A stretch of DNA of 64,000 nucleotides from Couchioplanes caeruleus. GTDB taxonomy: Bacteria > Actinomycetota > Actinomycetes > Mycobacteriales > Micromonosporaceae. The stretch spans positions 2,542,001-2,606,000 of the forward strand of contig NZ_RJKL01000001.1 of NCBI RefSeq assembly GCF_003751945.1, written 5' to 3'. A model generated the notes under the pieces. That model was not told the DNA's origin and ran no database searches. It worked only from the letters and a program-made list of their open reading frames with translations. The position numbers were made by a program, and so were the translations under genes. This document shows positions 27,178-35,694 of this stretch, piece by piece. The first letter of the stretch is position 1, and every line of letters starts with the position of its first letter.

Positions 27178-27657
27178 ATGGACGCCATGGGCACCGTCTG
27201 GCTCACCGATGAACAGCAGCGCGCGTGGCGCGCCTACCTGCGCATGCAGGCACGGCTGACCGCCGAGCTCAACCGCCAGCTCCAGGCCGGGTCCGGCATG
27301 TCGCTCTCCGACTACGAGGTGCTGGTCCAGCTCACCGACGCGCCCGCCGGCAGGCTGCGCCCGTACGAATTACAGAAGGCCTTGGAGTGGGAGCAGAGCC
27401 GCCTCTCGCACCACCTCGGCCGCATGCAACGCCGCGACCTCATCGTCCGGCAGAATTGCGACGACGACGGCCGCGGCGCCTACATCGTCGTCACCGACAC
27501 CGGCCGCGAAGCGATCGCCGCCGCGGCTCCCGGGCACGTCACCACCGTCCGGCGCCTGTTCTTCGACCACCTCGACGCCGAGGAGGTCCGCCTGGTCGGC
27601 CAGTTGAGCGACGGCGTCCTCGCCGCCCTCGACACGGCCGCGGGGCCCTCAACCTGA
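27178..27657 (+). CDS. MarR-family transcriptional regulator
   Basis: 159 aa winged-helix regulator: SLSDYEVLVQLTDAPAGRLRPYELQKALEWEQSRLSHHLGRMQRRDLI is the DNA-binding core, followed by the wing residues DDGRGAYIVVTDTGREAI. Autorepressor of its own and the pirin gene by context. ATG 27178 is chosen because the longer frame at 27157 would start inside the third operator palindrome. Confidence 0.9.
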   Translation: MDAMGTVWLTDEQQRAWRAYLRMQARLTAELNRQLQAGSGMSLSDYEVLVQLTDAPAGRLRPYELQKALEWEQSRLSHHLGRMQRRDLIVRQNCDDDGRGAYIVVTDTGREAIAAAAPGHVTTVRRLFFDHLDAEEVRLVGQLSDGVLAALDTAAGPST

Positions 27658-27765
27658 CAGTCCGTGCTGGAGCTGCCGGCCCCATCCACCAGTCATCCGC
27701 AGCGGAAACGTAGTGACTCGCGGGGCCTCGCTGCGGCCAACTTGAACGATGCCGGCCATGCCGGC

Positions 27766-28650
27766 TCAATGACGCGTGAGGAACTCGGCGACGCGAATGA
27801 AGCCGTCCTGACCATTTCCCCTTCCTATGACACGGCGGGCCAGGCCTTCGGCGGCACGCATGACGCCGGCGTCGATGCCGTGCGCCTCAGAGGCCTCGAC
27901 GATGTGAGCCATGGAGGACACGGCGGAGGTGATCGGGTTGCCTTCACCGGAAAAGTCGCCGCGGTCGACGGCCTGGGCGGCCTCCTCGAAGATCGGCGGC
28001 AGAATCGCTCCTATGCCCGCCGCGAATGGCGCTAGTTGTTGCGCGGTGATTCCTTCGGCCTTCGCTATCGCCAGTGCGTGCGCGTAGCCGGCCATCGCGG
28101 TCCAGAAGATGTCGAGAAGCGCAATGTCGTACGCGGCGGCCAGGCCGATATCCTCGCCGAGGTAGGTATGGGCGCCGCCGAGCTGGTCCAGCACCGGCCG
28201 ATGCCGGCGGTACAGGTCTTCCGGACCACTGTGAATGAACACCGCGGCCGGAGTCCCGATGGTCGTCACCGGGGTCATGATCGCACCGTCCAGATAGCCG
28301 ATACCGTGTCGGTACGCCCAATCCGCAGTGTCTCGGGCCCGGTCCGGAGTATCGGCTGTCAAGTTCACGACGGTCCGGCCGTGGAGCGCATCGGTGACTG
28401 CGTCGCGTCGCAGGATGGCGTCCGACGCCCCGTAATTGACGACGCATGTCACGACCATGTCGCTTTTCGTGACCGCCTCCTCCGCCGACCGAGCGGCGGC
28501 GGCGCCTCGTTCGACGAGTTGCCGGTCCTTGCCTGGAGTCCGATTCCACACCGTGGTCGGCAGGCCGGCGCCCACGAAAGCGCCCGCCAGAGCACGCCCC
28601 ATCGGCCCTAGGCCCAGAACAGTGACAGACTTCCCGGTAGAGGACGACAT
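27766..28650 (-). CDS. NAD(P)-dependent oxidoreductase, imine-reductase-like
   Basis: 294 aa. N-terminal Rossmann fold with VTVLGLGPMGRALAGAF and TVWNRTPGK, a 6-phosphogluconate or beta-hydroxyacid dehydrogenase type NADP domain, then the long inter-domain helix and LAAAYDIALLDIFWTAMAG, where imine reductases carry their Asp or Tyr active-site residue. Reduces an imine, or a 3-hydroxyacid-type substrate; I favour imine reductase. Divergent from an HxlR regulator 42 bp away. Confidence 0.82.
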   Translation of the reverse strand: MSSSTGKSVTVLGLGPMGRALAGAFVGAGLPTTVWNRTPGKDRQLVERGAAAARSAEEAVTKSDMVVTCVVNYGASDAILRRDAVTDALHGRTVVNLTADTPDRARDTADWAYRHGIGYLDGAIMTPVTTIGTPAAVFIHSGPEDLYRRHRPVLDQLGGAHTYLGEDIGLAAAYDIALLDIFWTAMAGYAHALAIAKAEGITAQQLAPFAAGIGAILPPIFEEAAQAVDRGDFSGEGNPITSAVSSMAHIVEASEAHGIDAGVMRAAEGLARRVIGRGNGQDGFIRVAEFLTRH

Positions 28651-28692
28651 GGATAACCCCCATAGATAACAAGTAGGATAAATAGGACGGAA

Positions 28693-29043
28693 ATGACACG
28701 TAGTCGTGCCCGTGACACGAACGTCTGCGGGGTCACCGCCGCGATTGCCGTGATCGACGGCAAATGGAAGACGGCATTGCTGTGGCTACTGGAACCAGGT
28801 CCGTGCCGTCCCGGAGAACTTCGGAGGCGGCTGCCCGGCCTCAGCGAGAAGGTGCTGACTCAGGCCCTTCGCGAGATGGAGTCCGATGGACTGGTGCACC
28901 GGGAGATGCACCCCGGGATGCCACTGAAGACCGAGTACTCGCTGACTACATTCGGCCGGGAGCTATCCGAGGCATTGGCCCCTCTGTCCGACTGGGGCCA
29001 TCGCCGCCTGGCCAGGATCACCGACAGCTCACCGGTCACCTGA
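28693..29043 (+). CDS. HxlR-family transcriptional regulator
   Basis: 116 aa. The HxlR pattern is clear: CGVTAAIAVIDGKWKTALLWLL, PGELRRRLPGLSEKVLTQALREMESDGLV, YSLTTFGREL. The single Cys13 near the N-terminus matches redox- or electrophile-sensing relatives. Divergent from the imine-reductase-like gene; the intergenic stretch around 28655-28690 has AT-rich direct repeats (GATAACAAGTAGGATAAATAGGA region), a candidate operator. Confidence 0.9.
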   Translation: MTRSRARDTNVCGVTAAIAVIDGKWKTALLWLLEPGPCRPGELRRRLPGLSEKVLTQALREMESDGLVHREMHPGMPLKTEYSLTTFGRELSEALAPLSDWGHRRLARITDSSPVT

Positions 29044-29336
29044 CCTCACCTCACCTCGCTCGCGGGGACCGGTGGTTCGGCCCTCGACAACGAGCTTCGT
29101 ACGGCGGACGACTCGTTGCCAAGTACCCACAAAAAGGTGGCTATCCAGACGGCGGTGGGCCGCTGAGGATGCTGCGCGAGCAGGACCGGTCAGATCATCC
29201 GGCGGCACGGGAGGGGGATCAACCACGACTGCATCCTGCCCAGCGCTCCGCCCCGGTCCATTCGCCGCTACGTAGCCACCACCGTCCGCCTGCTCGCGGC
29301 AAGACCGAAACGCGCGCGTACGCCAGGCCCAGGGAG

Positions 29337-29774
29337 CTATTCGCCAATACGGGCCGTGATACGTGGCCTGTCAGGGTCGCTCACATCCCACACGGTGATT
29401 TCACCAGTATCCGGGTAGAGATCGGTATAGCGTTCAACGAGCGCCTGAATCAGCAAGACCCTATCCTGACCGCGTACATAGACTTGTGGTCCGGAATACA
29501 GATGTTCGACGGCAGCGCCAGCACTGGCGGAGGCGGTGACTTTCGCCTGTTCGAGGTGGTAACAGCCTTGCACGCTGGTGTTGATGACCATCGCCATGCC
29601 GGCGATGACGGCTACGCCGAGTGCGCCGGCGGTGTTGAGCTTGGCCGCTCCGATGGTGCCGCTCCGGCCGATCCGGGCAGCTTGAACGGCTCCCTGCCGT
29701 TGGATCCGCGCAGCTTCCTTGCTTGCCTCAGCCGTGATGCCGGCTGCATCGCGATTGTCGCCTGCCCTGGGCAT
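29337..29774 (-). CDS. Hypothetical protein with one membrane segment
   Basis: 145 aa. An N-terminal helical region rich in Ala, Arg and Gln is followed by a hydrophobic segment (LGVAVIAGMAMVINTSV, about 52-70) and a soluble C-terminal domain of about 75 residues ending RPRITARIGE. Not recognised. Codon use is somewhat less GC3-biased than neighbours. It lies alone between the HxlR gene and the GAF-ANTAR group. 29044-29336 upstream shows no convincing gene. Confidence 0.5.
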   Translation of the reverse strand: MPRAGDNRDAAGITAEASKEAARIQRQGAVQAARIGRSGTIGAAKLNTAGALGVAVIAGMAMVINTSVQGCYHLEQAKVTASASAGAAVEHLYSGPQVYVRGQDRVLLIQALVERYTDLYPDTGEITVWDVSDPDRPRITARIGE

Positions 29775-29794
29775 CCTCAGAGGATCTCACAAGC

Positions 29795-30030
29795 AATCAC
29801 GCAGCAACGACGAAGCGTCCAAGCCTCGGGACGATGCGAGCCGTGGTCGCATCCAGGCTTTCGGCACCAAGTATCCGATCACGATACCGAGGACCAGAAA
29901 TATGGCGCTGACGATTGCACTGATCGCCAGTGCATCCCTGTTTCGTTGGAACCACGGCGGCGCATCCTTGGAATAGTCAGGGAACTCCCCTTCGGGAAGA
30001 GTCCGTCAGGCCTAAAGCCCTCAACCACGG
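29795..30030 (-). pseudogene. Possible small membrane protein gene broken by a frameshift
   Basis: A minus-strand frame ending at about 29795 reads DYSKDAPPWFQRNRDALAIS, then a clear membrane helix AIVSAIFLVLGIVIGYLVP and a basic tail. It lacks a start: a TGA lies just upstream, near 30003. A second frame upstream (VVEGFRPDGLFP) would join it if one base were shifted in the run near CCCGAAGGGG. Either a frameshifted gene or chance. Nothing else was seen in 29775-30176. Confidence 0.3.
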
Positions 30031-30176
30031 AAATCCCACCGGGCAGCGTGGCGAGAATACCGAGCGCACCGGCAGTCTCCGTTGTTACGGCCTCCCCATA
30101 TCCAGTCCCTTCTGCGGGGCTCTGCGCGCGGCAGACACAAATATGCCGCGGCGGGCGGCGGTTGGGGTGGGTCTGG

Positions 30177-31373
30177 TCAGTCCTGGATGCGTTGTGGGGG
30201 AGGGCCGAGTGCTTCTGGTGGTGGGCTGTTCAGGGCGTAGCGCAGCATGAGGTGGGTGCCGGTGGGGCCGGTGTCGATGTCCAGGCTGGTGCAGATCCGG
30301 TTGATCACCCAGAGGCCCCGGCCGGTGCCTGGGCCGGTGGAGGGCGCACCGGCGCGTATCTGGTAGTCCTGGGGCAGGCCCGGGCCGTGATCGCTGATCT
30401 CGGCGTAGAGACTGCCGTGGTAGCGCCACATGATGAGCCGCCCGCTACCACCGCCGTGCTCGAGGGTGTTCACGACGGCCTCGTGCACGGCCAGGGTGAA
30501 CGCGGCCTGCTGCGAGGCTGCCAGACCGTGCCGGGCGGCGGCACTACGGATCTCCGCACGCAGCGTCCGCGTCCCGTTGCGGGGATAGATACGCCGGATC
30601 AACAGGACCCGGCTGCGGCCGGTCTCGGGTTCCGGCGCAACCGAAGCAAAATCGCCGGTAGCGATGTCGGCGGCGACGTCACTGAGCCGCCGCCCGGTAC
30701 GCCGAGCCAGGCGACGCAACTCGGCGAACGCCTGCGCCAAATCCAGATCGAGCAACTCGGCGAGCAGACCCTTGGCCTGTTCCACCACCACCCGACTGGT
30801 CATCGTGTGCTGCAACTGCTCGGCCAACACCTGCCGGTACGCCACGGCATGGTGCTGCACCAACGCGAGAGCGATGGTGTTCGCCAACGCCCGCGCGGTA
30901 CCCGCATCCCCCTCCGACAACACCCCGGGAGTGACCGCGAACAGATTGAGCACCCCGATGGTCTGCTCCCGCAGCTGCACCGGCACCGCATGCACCGACC
31001 GGAACCCGGCCCCGAACGCCCGAACGGCGAAACCCCGCCAGCGTGAACCCGCAATGTCGAGATCCAGATCAGCGACCGGCTCACCACTGGCATAGCAGTC
31101 GACACACGGGCCCTCATCGGCCTCCACCTCGAACAACTCCAGCAGGCGAGCCTGCTCCGACGACGACGCCAACACCCGCAACCCACCCCGCTGATCGGCG
31201 AGCATCACCCCGGCCGCCTGCACCCCGACCAGCTCGACACACCGACCCGCGAGCGTATGCAGGAACTCCACCACATCGAAGTCGCCCACCAACGTGTCCG
31301 ACAACTCGACGAACGCCTGCGCGACCGCCTGCTCCCGCCTACTCACAACCACCTCCCACGGCACCGTGCTCAT
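30177..31373 (-). CDS. GAF-ANTAR-HATPase fusion signalling protein
   Basis: 398 aa. GAF domain (about 10-165; DEGPCVDCYASGEPV carries a Cys pair), an ANTAR RNA-binding helix bundle (about 185-250; VVVEQAKGLLAELLDLDLAQAFAELRRLARRTGRRL), and an RsbW-like ATPase (about 270-385; N box HEAVVNTLEHGGG, G1 ISDHGPGLP, G2 GRGLWVINRI). ANTAR proteins act as RNA antiterminators; the kinase-like ATPase type phosphorylates STAS antagonists or binds sigma factors. Start overlaps the upstream GAF-ANTAR gene end by 4 bp. Confidence 0.88.
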   Translation of the reverse strand: MSTVPWEVVVSRREQAVAQAFVELSDTLVGDFDVVEFLHTLAGRCVELVGVQAAGVMLADQRGGLRVLASSSEQARLLELFEVEADEGPCVDCYASGEPVADLDLDIAGSRWRGFAVRAFGAGFRSVHAVPVQLREQTIGVLNLFAVTPGVLSEGDAGTARALANTIALALVQHHAVAYRQVLAEQLQHTMTSRVVVEQAKGLLAELLDLDLAQAFAELRRLARRTGRRLSDVAADIATGDFASVAPEPETGRSRVLLIRRIYPRNGTRTLRAEIRSAAARHGLAASQQAAFTLAVHEAVVNTLEHGGGSGRLIMWRYHGSLYAEISDHGPGLPQDYQIRAGAPSTGPGTGRGLWVINRICTSLDIDTGPTGTHLMLRYALNSPPPEALGPPPQRIQD

Positions 31374-32104
31374 CGAGACGAATCCGGCGCACCGGCAGCC
31401 GAACCGTCCGGCTCATCGAACCGCAACCGCCGCGCCACCACCTCACCCGCAAGCTCTTCCAAACCCTGCTCACCGGCATACGCACGCGCCCGTAACCGCA
31501 GAAACGCCTGCGCCATCGGAATCCCCAACTGACCGCTGATCATCCCAGTGGCCTGATGCACCACCGCCCGATGCGTGAACAACTGCTCACTACCCGCCAC
31601 CGCCGCGCCCGGCATCTGCTCAGCCAGCAACAACTCCAACGCCGCATCAGCAAACGCCAACGCCTCCGCCAACTGCTCACCCGCCAACACACCCGGACGC
31701 AACCGATACAGATCAAGCACACCCAACCGCACCACACCCACCCGCAACGGCAACGCAAACAACGCCGCCGCCCCCGCACCCAACGCCCCCGGCGTGAACA
31801 CCGGCCACCGCTGCCGCCACACCACCGCACCCAGATCAGCAGCCAAAACCGGCTCACCCCCGGCATGCGCGTCCTGGCACGGCCCCTCCCCCAACGTGAC
31901 CTGCAACTCCTCAATCCGCGTACTAATCGAGTCACTGGCATAGCGCACCTGCTGCACCGGCACCGACGCCATCACCGTCAAACCCGCCCCGTCCACCCCC
32001 GGCAGACCCGACACACACGCATCACACAACCGGCCCACATCCGGACCATGCGCAGCAACCAACTGCGCCACCCGCTGCCGGTGACCGGCGCTAGCCACGA
32101 CCAC
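31370..32104 (-). CDS. GAF and ANTAR domain protein
   Basis: 244 aa. GAF about 25-165 (GEGPCQDAHAGGEPVLAADL, then ALFALPLRVGVVRLGVLDLYR) and C-terminal ANTAR about 175-232 (VVHQATGMISGQLGIPMAQAFLRLRARAYAGEQ). A presumed ligand- or redox-sensing RNA-binding antiterminator. Co-transcribed with the downstream GAF-ANTAR-ATPase gene. 32105-32416 upstream is gene-free and should hold the promoter. Confidence 0.88.
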   Translation of the reverse strand: MVVASAGHRQRVAQLVAAHGPDVGRLCDACVSGLPGVDGAGLTVMASVPVQQVRYASDSISTRIEELQVTLGEGPCQDAHAGGEPVLAADLGAVVWRQRWPVFTPGALGAGAAALFALPLRVGVVRLGVLDLYRLRPGVLAGEQLAEALAFADAALELLLAEQMPGAAVAGSEQLFTHRAVVHQATGMISGQLGIPMAQAFLRLRARAYAGEQGLEELAGEVVARRLRFDEPDGSAAGAPDSSR

Positions 32105-32526
32105 ACCCGCCCCCGAAAACCTCGCGAAGTGCTGCCAATCCGACGCTGGCCATGATCGGAAACCTCCGATCCCTGCCGCGGCAGACCGTCACGAATTCAG
32201 ACCCAGCAACACGAACGCCGGCATCCCACCGAAACTTGACCAACCGGTATCGACAGCTCAACTTTCACCCTACGCTCAGGACCCATCTTTGAGGCCGAAC
32301 ACCCTCGTCCAGAGCACAGTCGAAGCCGTCACCACCACGCGAACGCGCCACCCCGGCACCGGGAAACCCGGATCGACTTTGCCGTGACGAAACATCGGCC
32401 GACCTGGATGGGATGGTCAGGCCTCCCCGGCGTAGATGAGTCCCGCGCTCCACCTCTTGCCGTCGAAGGTGTACCGGGCGCCAGAAGGGAGCTCACTGCG
32501 GCGCCTCGTGCGTGACCGGTCGGCGG

Positions 32527-32865
32527 TCAACGCTGGTGGGGGCTTGGGGGTGGGGTGTATCCGAGGAGGGTGGGGATGTCGCAGAGCTGGAGGAGGACGT
32601 CGACGGCGGGGCTGGCGGCGGTGATCCGGATCTGATGGTGACCGTCGAGGGCGTGCAGGGTGCGCAGGCCGGTGAGGTCGCAGAATTCGACGCCGGACAG
32701 GTTCAGGTCGAGGTCGCCGGTGGGGTGGCCGTCCAGGACGCAGGCCAGGTAGTGACGAAACGTCGTCACGGTGTCGCGTTCGAGGTCGCCGCTCACGGTG
32801 ATCGTGAGGATGGCCGCGGATGAGGGCGCGGTGCTGACGGTGATGTGTTGTGCCGGTTCGTCCAT
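32527..32865 (-). CDS. STAS-domain anti-sigma factor antagonist
   Basis: 112 aa. STAS fold: ITVSTAPSSAAILTITVSGDL, then DLDLNLSGVEFCDLTGLRTL, with DLTG at the phosphorylatable Ser/Thr position. Length is typical of RsbV or SpoIIAA. ATG 32865 is preceded by GGGAG at 6 nt; a longer start at 32889 is less likely. It lies 86 bp downstream of the GAF-ATPase gene, suggesting an anti-sigma and antagonist pair. Between 32417 and 32526 no gene was recognised. Confidence 0.85.
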   Translation of the reverse strand: MDEPAQHITVSTAPSSAAILTITVSGDLERDTVTTFRHYLACVLDGHPTGDLDLNLSGVEFCDLTGLRTLHALDGHHQIRITAASPAVDVLLQLCDIPTLLGYTPPPSPHQR

Positions 32866-32951
32866 GACCTGCTCCCACCCTGGTGCCATCCTGTCGACGG
32901 TACCGGGGTCCGCGATCCGGTCGGTCGGTCCGGACCGGTAACTTCCGGCAG

Positions 32952-34025
32952 TCACGACGACTGGGGGTGTTGGAGCCGGTAGCTGAGCAGCAGCCGACTG
33001 CCGGTGGTGTCGGTGGTGATGTCCAGGCTGGTGCAGGCCCGCTGGATGAGCCACAGGCCGCGGCGCTCCGCTCGCCCGCCTCTCGGATCGGGGCGGCAAC
33101 CGGGCTCGGCGGTATGACCGATGCCGGGGCCGTGGTCACTGATCTCGCACCACAGACGACCGTCGCGGCGCCACAGCAAGAGTTGACCATGGCCGCCGCC
33201 GTGCCATACGGCGTTCGTCATCGCCTCGTGCACGGCCAGCACCCAGCCGTGCCCGGCGGCGTGGGTCAGGCCGTGGCCGGCACTGAGGGCGGCGACCTGT
33301 CGCCGCACGATCGCCAGCGTGGACCGATCGAACCAGCGGGCCAGCGGCAGCCCGGGGATGTCCGAGACCAGGGCGGCCGGTCCGCTGACCGGCTTACCGG
33401 CGGCCATGTCCAGGACGGTGTCGCCGAGGCGCCCGGCGGCGAACGCCTCGGCGAAGTCCAGTTCGAGGCGTTCCAAGGTCAGCAGTTCGGTGACCGCGGC
33501 CGCGAACGCCACCGCCGAGCGCTCCACCGCCGATCCGTCCAACCGGCCCGGGGCATGGTGGTACAGGTCGACGGCGCCGTCGTGGCGAACCCCGCCGGCG
33601 TGCAACGGCAGCGCGTACACCGCCTTGATCCCGGCGCGCAGGGCGGCCGGGGTGAACCGGGGCCACCGCCGCGTCCAGGAGGCGCCGGTCAGGTCGGCGG
33701 CCAGCACCGGAGCCCGGCTAGCAGCGGCGTCGCGGCACGGTCCCTCGTCGAGGGTGTACTGCGCCGACTCCAGCCGGGAGCCGCTCGGATCGCTGCTGAA
33801 CCGCGTCCGCGGCGTGGACCCGGCCGGCGGGCTCCCCGCAATGTGGCCGGCGGACAGACCGAGCCCGGCGATATCCGGCAGCAACGCCGTGCCGGCCCGG
33901 CACAGGGCGGCCAGGTCCGGACCATAGGTACGGACCATGCTCCACACCCGGTCCTGTCCTGGCCTCCCTCGCCCGCCGTTTCCCTCGGCTCCGGACGACT
34001 GCACAGAAAACTGATCATCGGTCAT
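32952..34025 (-). CDS. GAF and RsbW-like ATPase domain protein
   Basis: 357 aa. GAF-like sensor about 25-175 (DEGPCRDAAASRAPVLAADL) and C-terminal HATPase about 225-352 (HEAMTNAVWHGGGHG, ISDHGPGIG, RRGLWLIQRACTSLD). The middle, where the GAF-ANTAR-ATPase paralogue has an ANTAR, is degenerate (ELDFAEAFAAGRLGDTVLDMA), so it looks like the same architecture with a shortened ANTAR. Putative switch kinase for the downstream STAS protein. Confidence 0.85.
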   Translation of the reverse strand: MTDDQFSVQSSGAEGNGGRGRPGQDRVWSMVRTYGPDLAALCRAGTALLPDIAGLGLSAGHIAGSPPAGSTPRTRFSSDPSGSRLESAQYTLDEGPCRDAAASRAPVLAADLTGASWTRRWPRFTPAALRAGIKAVYALPLHAGGVRHDGAVDLYHHAPGRLDGSAVERSAVAFAAAVTELLTLERLELDFAEAFAAGRLGDTVLDMAAGKPVSGPAALVSDIPGLPLARWFDRSTLAIVRRQVAALSAGHGLTHAAGHGWVLAVHEAMTNAVWHGGGHGQLLLWRRDGRLWCEISDHGPGIGHTAEPGCRPDPRGGRAERRGLWLIQRACTSLDITTDTTGSRLLLSYRLQHPQSS

Positions 34026-34880
34026 GGCAGAGGAACCTCTGTTCCCGCCTCGTGCCGCCGTGACGAATTCAGATCCGGCAACACGTCCGCCGGCATCTCA
34101 CCGAGACAGGGGGTCCTCCGTCCACCGACGGATTCACCCTCACGCTACCCCGCAATCCGTGAACCAACCTCGACGAGGCGTGACACACGCTCCCGGCGTG
34201 CCACTTCCCCACGGCGCGGATCATGTAGTGCCCGGAAATCCCCGCTATCCAGAACGCGATCGATCAGGCGGCGAGGTGCCCGGGCCGCCTCTGCTGCTGG
34301 CACTTGACGATGGGAGGCCGCCCGGTGATCAGAGTAATGTTTTCCCAGGTAGAGAGGGCTTCTAAGGGTTCGGGGAGGGCGTTCGTCGTCGCGGACGTAG
34401 CGGCGGGCGGGCATCAACCAAGACAGCGACGACTCCACTATCCACCTGCCATGTTCTATGAGATTTCACCGCTAAAACTCTCACGCCACTCATGATCTAG
34501 TCGCGAGTAGCGCAGAGCATCGCGCCAGACGCCGTTGGTGAATACGTGGCCCCCAATCGACCTTAGGGAATGAACCCGAGGCGGGCGTTCAGCGGACGGG
34601 CTGGGGCCAAGACGCTGTTGACTGCCTGTCCTTCGTGTCGGTCCAAACGCCCTAGTGACAGGTGAATGGTGGGGCGCGTCCGTGGGGCGCGCTTGCGAGA
34701 CGCCCGAACCGGGCACGCGCCCCACGGGTGTTCGTGCTGGCGTTGCGCCTGCCCCAACGGGGTGCCGGGGCTGACCCAACCGCATTTGATCGGCCGCTCA
34801 TCGACACCGTGCGACCGCCACCCGCCGAGTCGCCTTCGCGGTACCTGAGACCGACGTAGCCCTGCGCTCCGGCTCTCCGC
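34026..34880. other. Gene-free accessory-boundary interval
   Basis: Short frames occur on both strands but none has a recognisable domain, good codon bias and a ribosome binding site together. The GC content falls and rises irregularly around 34400-34560, as in decayed DNA. It borders the RepSA remnant. Confidence 0.45.
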
Positions 34881-34889
34881 TCGACTCCG

Positions 34890-35330
34890 GCCCATTGCCC
34901 CCGCGCCCAGACTGGCGACGACCTGACAGAGCGAGCCGTGGCGTCCTACATCGCCAAGTACGTCACCAAGCCGGAACTCGCGGGCGTCACCGTGGCCCGA
35001 CCTATTCGCGACTTCGCACCATCTTCGCTCTGCCGGTCACCGAGCACACCCGAACCCTGATCCGCACGTGCTGGACGCTCGGCAGCCTTCCCGCGCACAA
35101 GACGACGAAGCTGCGTCGCTGGGCTCACCAACTCGGCTAGCGGGGTCACACCGCGACCAAGAGCCGCCGATACTCCACCAATACACCGCGCTTCGCGGTG
35201 CCCGCGCCGACCACCGACGCGCCACCAACAACGACACCGAACACCCCGACGATGTGATCACGGTGATGGACTGGGGCTACAGCCGCGCCGGACAGATCCC
35301 CGTTCGCCGGGCCGCCGCGGCTGGAGCTTA
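34890..35330 (+). pseudogene. repSA: Decayed RepSA-type replication initiator
   Basis: Fragments in different frames, in the right order, match the C-terminal half of actinomycete RepSA initiators as I remember them: AVASYIAKYVTKPELAGVTV (about 34937), VTEHTRTLIRTCWTLGSLP and KLRRWAHQLG (35035-35140, then a stop), TKSRRYST (about 35160), ALRGARADHRRATN and DDVITVMDWGYSRAGQIP (about 35190-35300). At least three frame changes and a stop are present, and the N-terminal half is missing. RepSA drives rolling-circle replication of pSAM2-like elements, so this is debris of an older integrative element. Confidence 0.75.
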
Positions 35331-35530
35331 CGTTGCCGGCGGTGGAGTTCTTCGCCGCGGTCGAGGATTTCGACCGGCGATTCATCGCGGCGATGGGAGA
35401 GCGTGTCGCGGAGATGGGACCATGCGGGCCGCCAGCAGGTGTCGATCTCGCCCTGAAGCAGCTACGGCGGGAACATACGCAGCGCAGTCGCTGCCTAGAG
35501 CAGCGCCTGGCCGAGCCGCGGAACGTCGCG
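35331..35530 (+). pseudogene. Fragment of a short gene that followed RepSA
   Basis: The frame LPAVEFFAAVEDFDRRFIAA, then ERVAEM, GPPAGVDLALKQLRREHTQRS and LEQRLAEP has coding character and good amphipathic helices, but degenerates after about 35520. It resembles a small uncharacterised actinobacterial helical protein. It directly follows the RepSA remnant and is probably debris of the same element. Confidence 0.4.
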
Positions 35531-35694
35531 GCGAGTTCTGTTACGTGCTGCCACGGGTTTTGTCGTACATCCAGACGACTGCCAACCCGTAACGAACCCG
35601 GCGACCGTCCGTGCCCTCATGCGCAACACCATGTGCGGCAGGTGGCGCGCACGGACCGCGGCAGGAGGGTACGTCGTGGGTCACGGCGGCGAAT

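Noticed and set aside
28764..31046. 760-codon plus-strand frame.
   Set aside because: It runs through the HxlR gene, antisense to the 145-aa protein and GAF genes; no domain and poor codon use in its unique parts.
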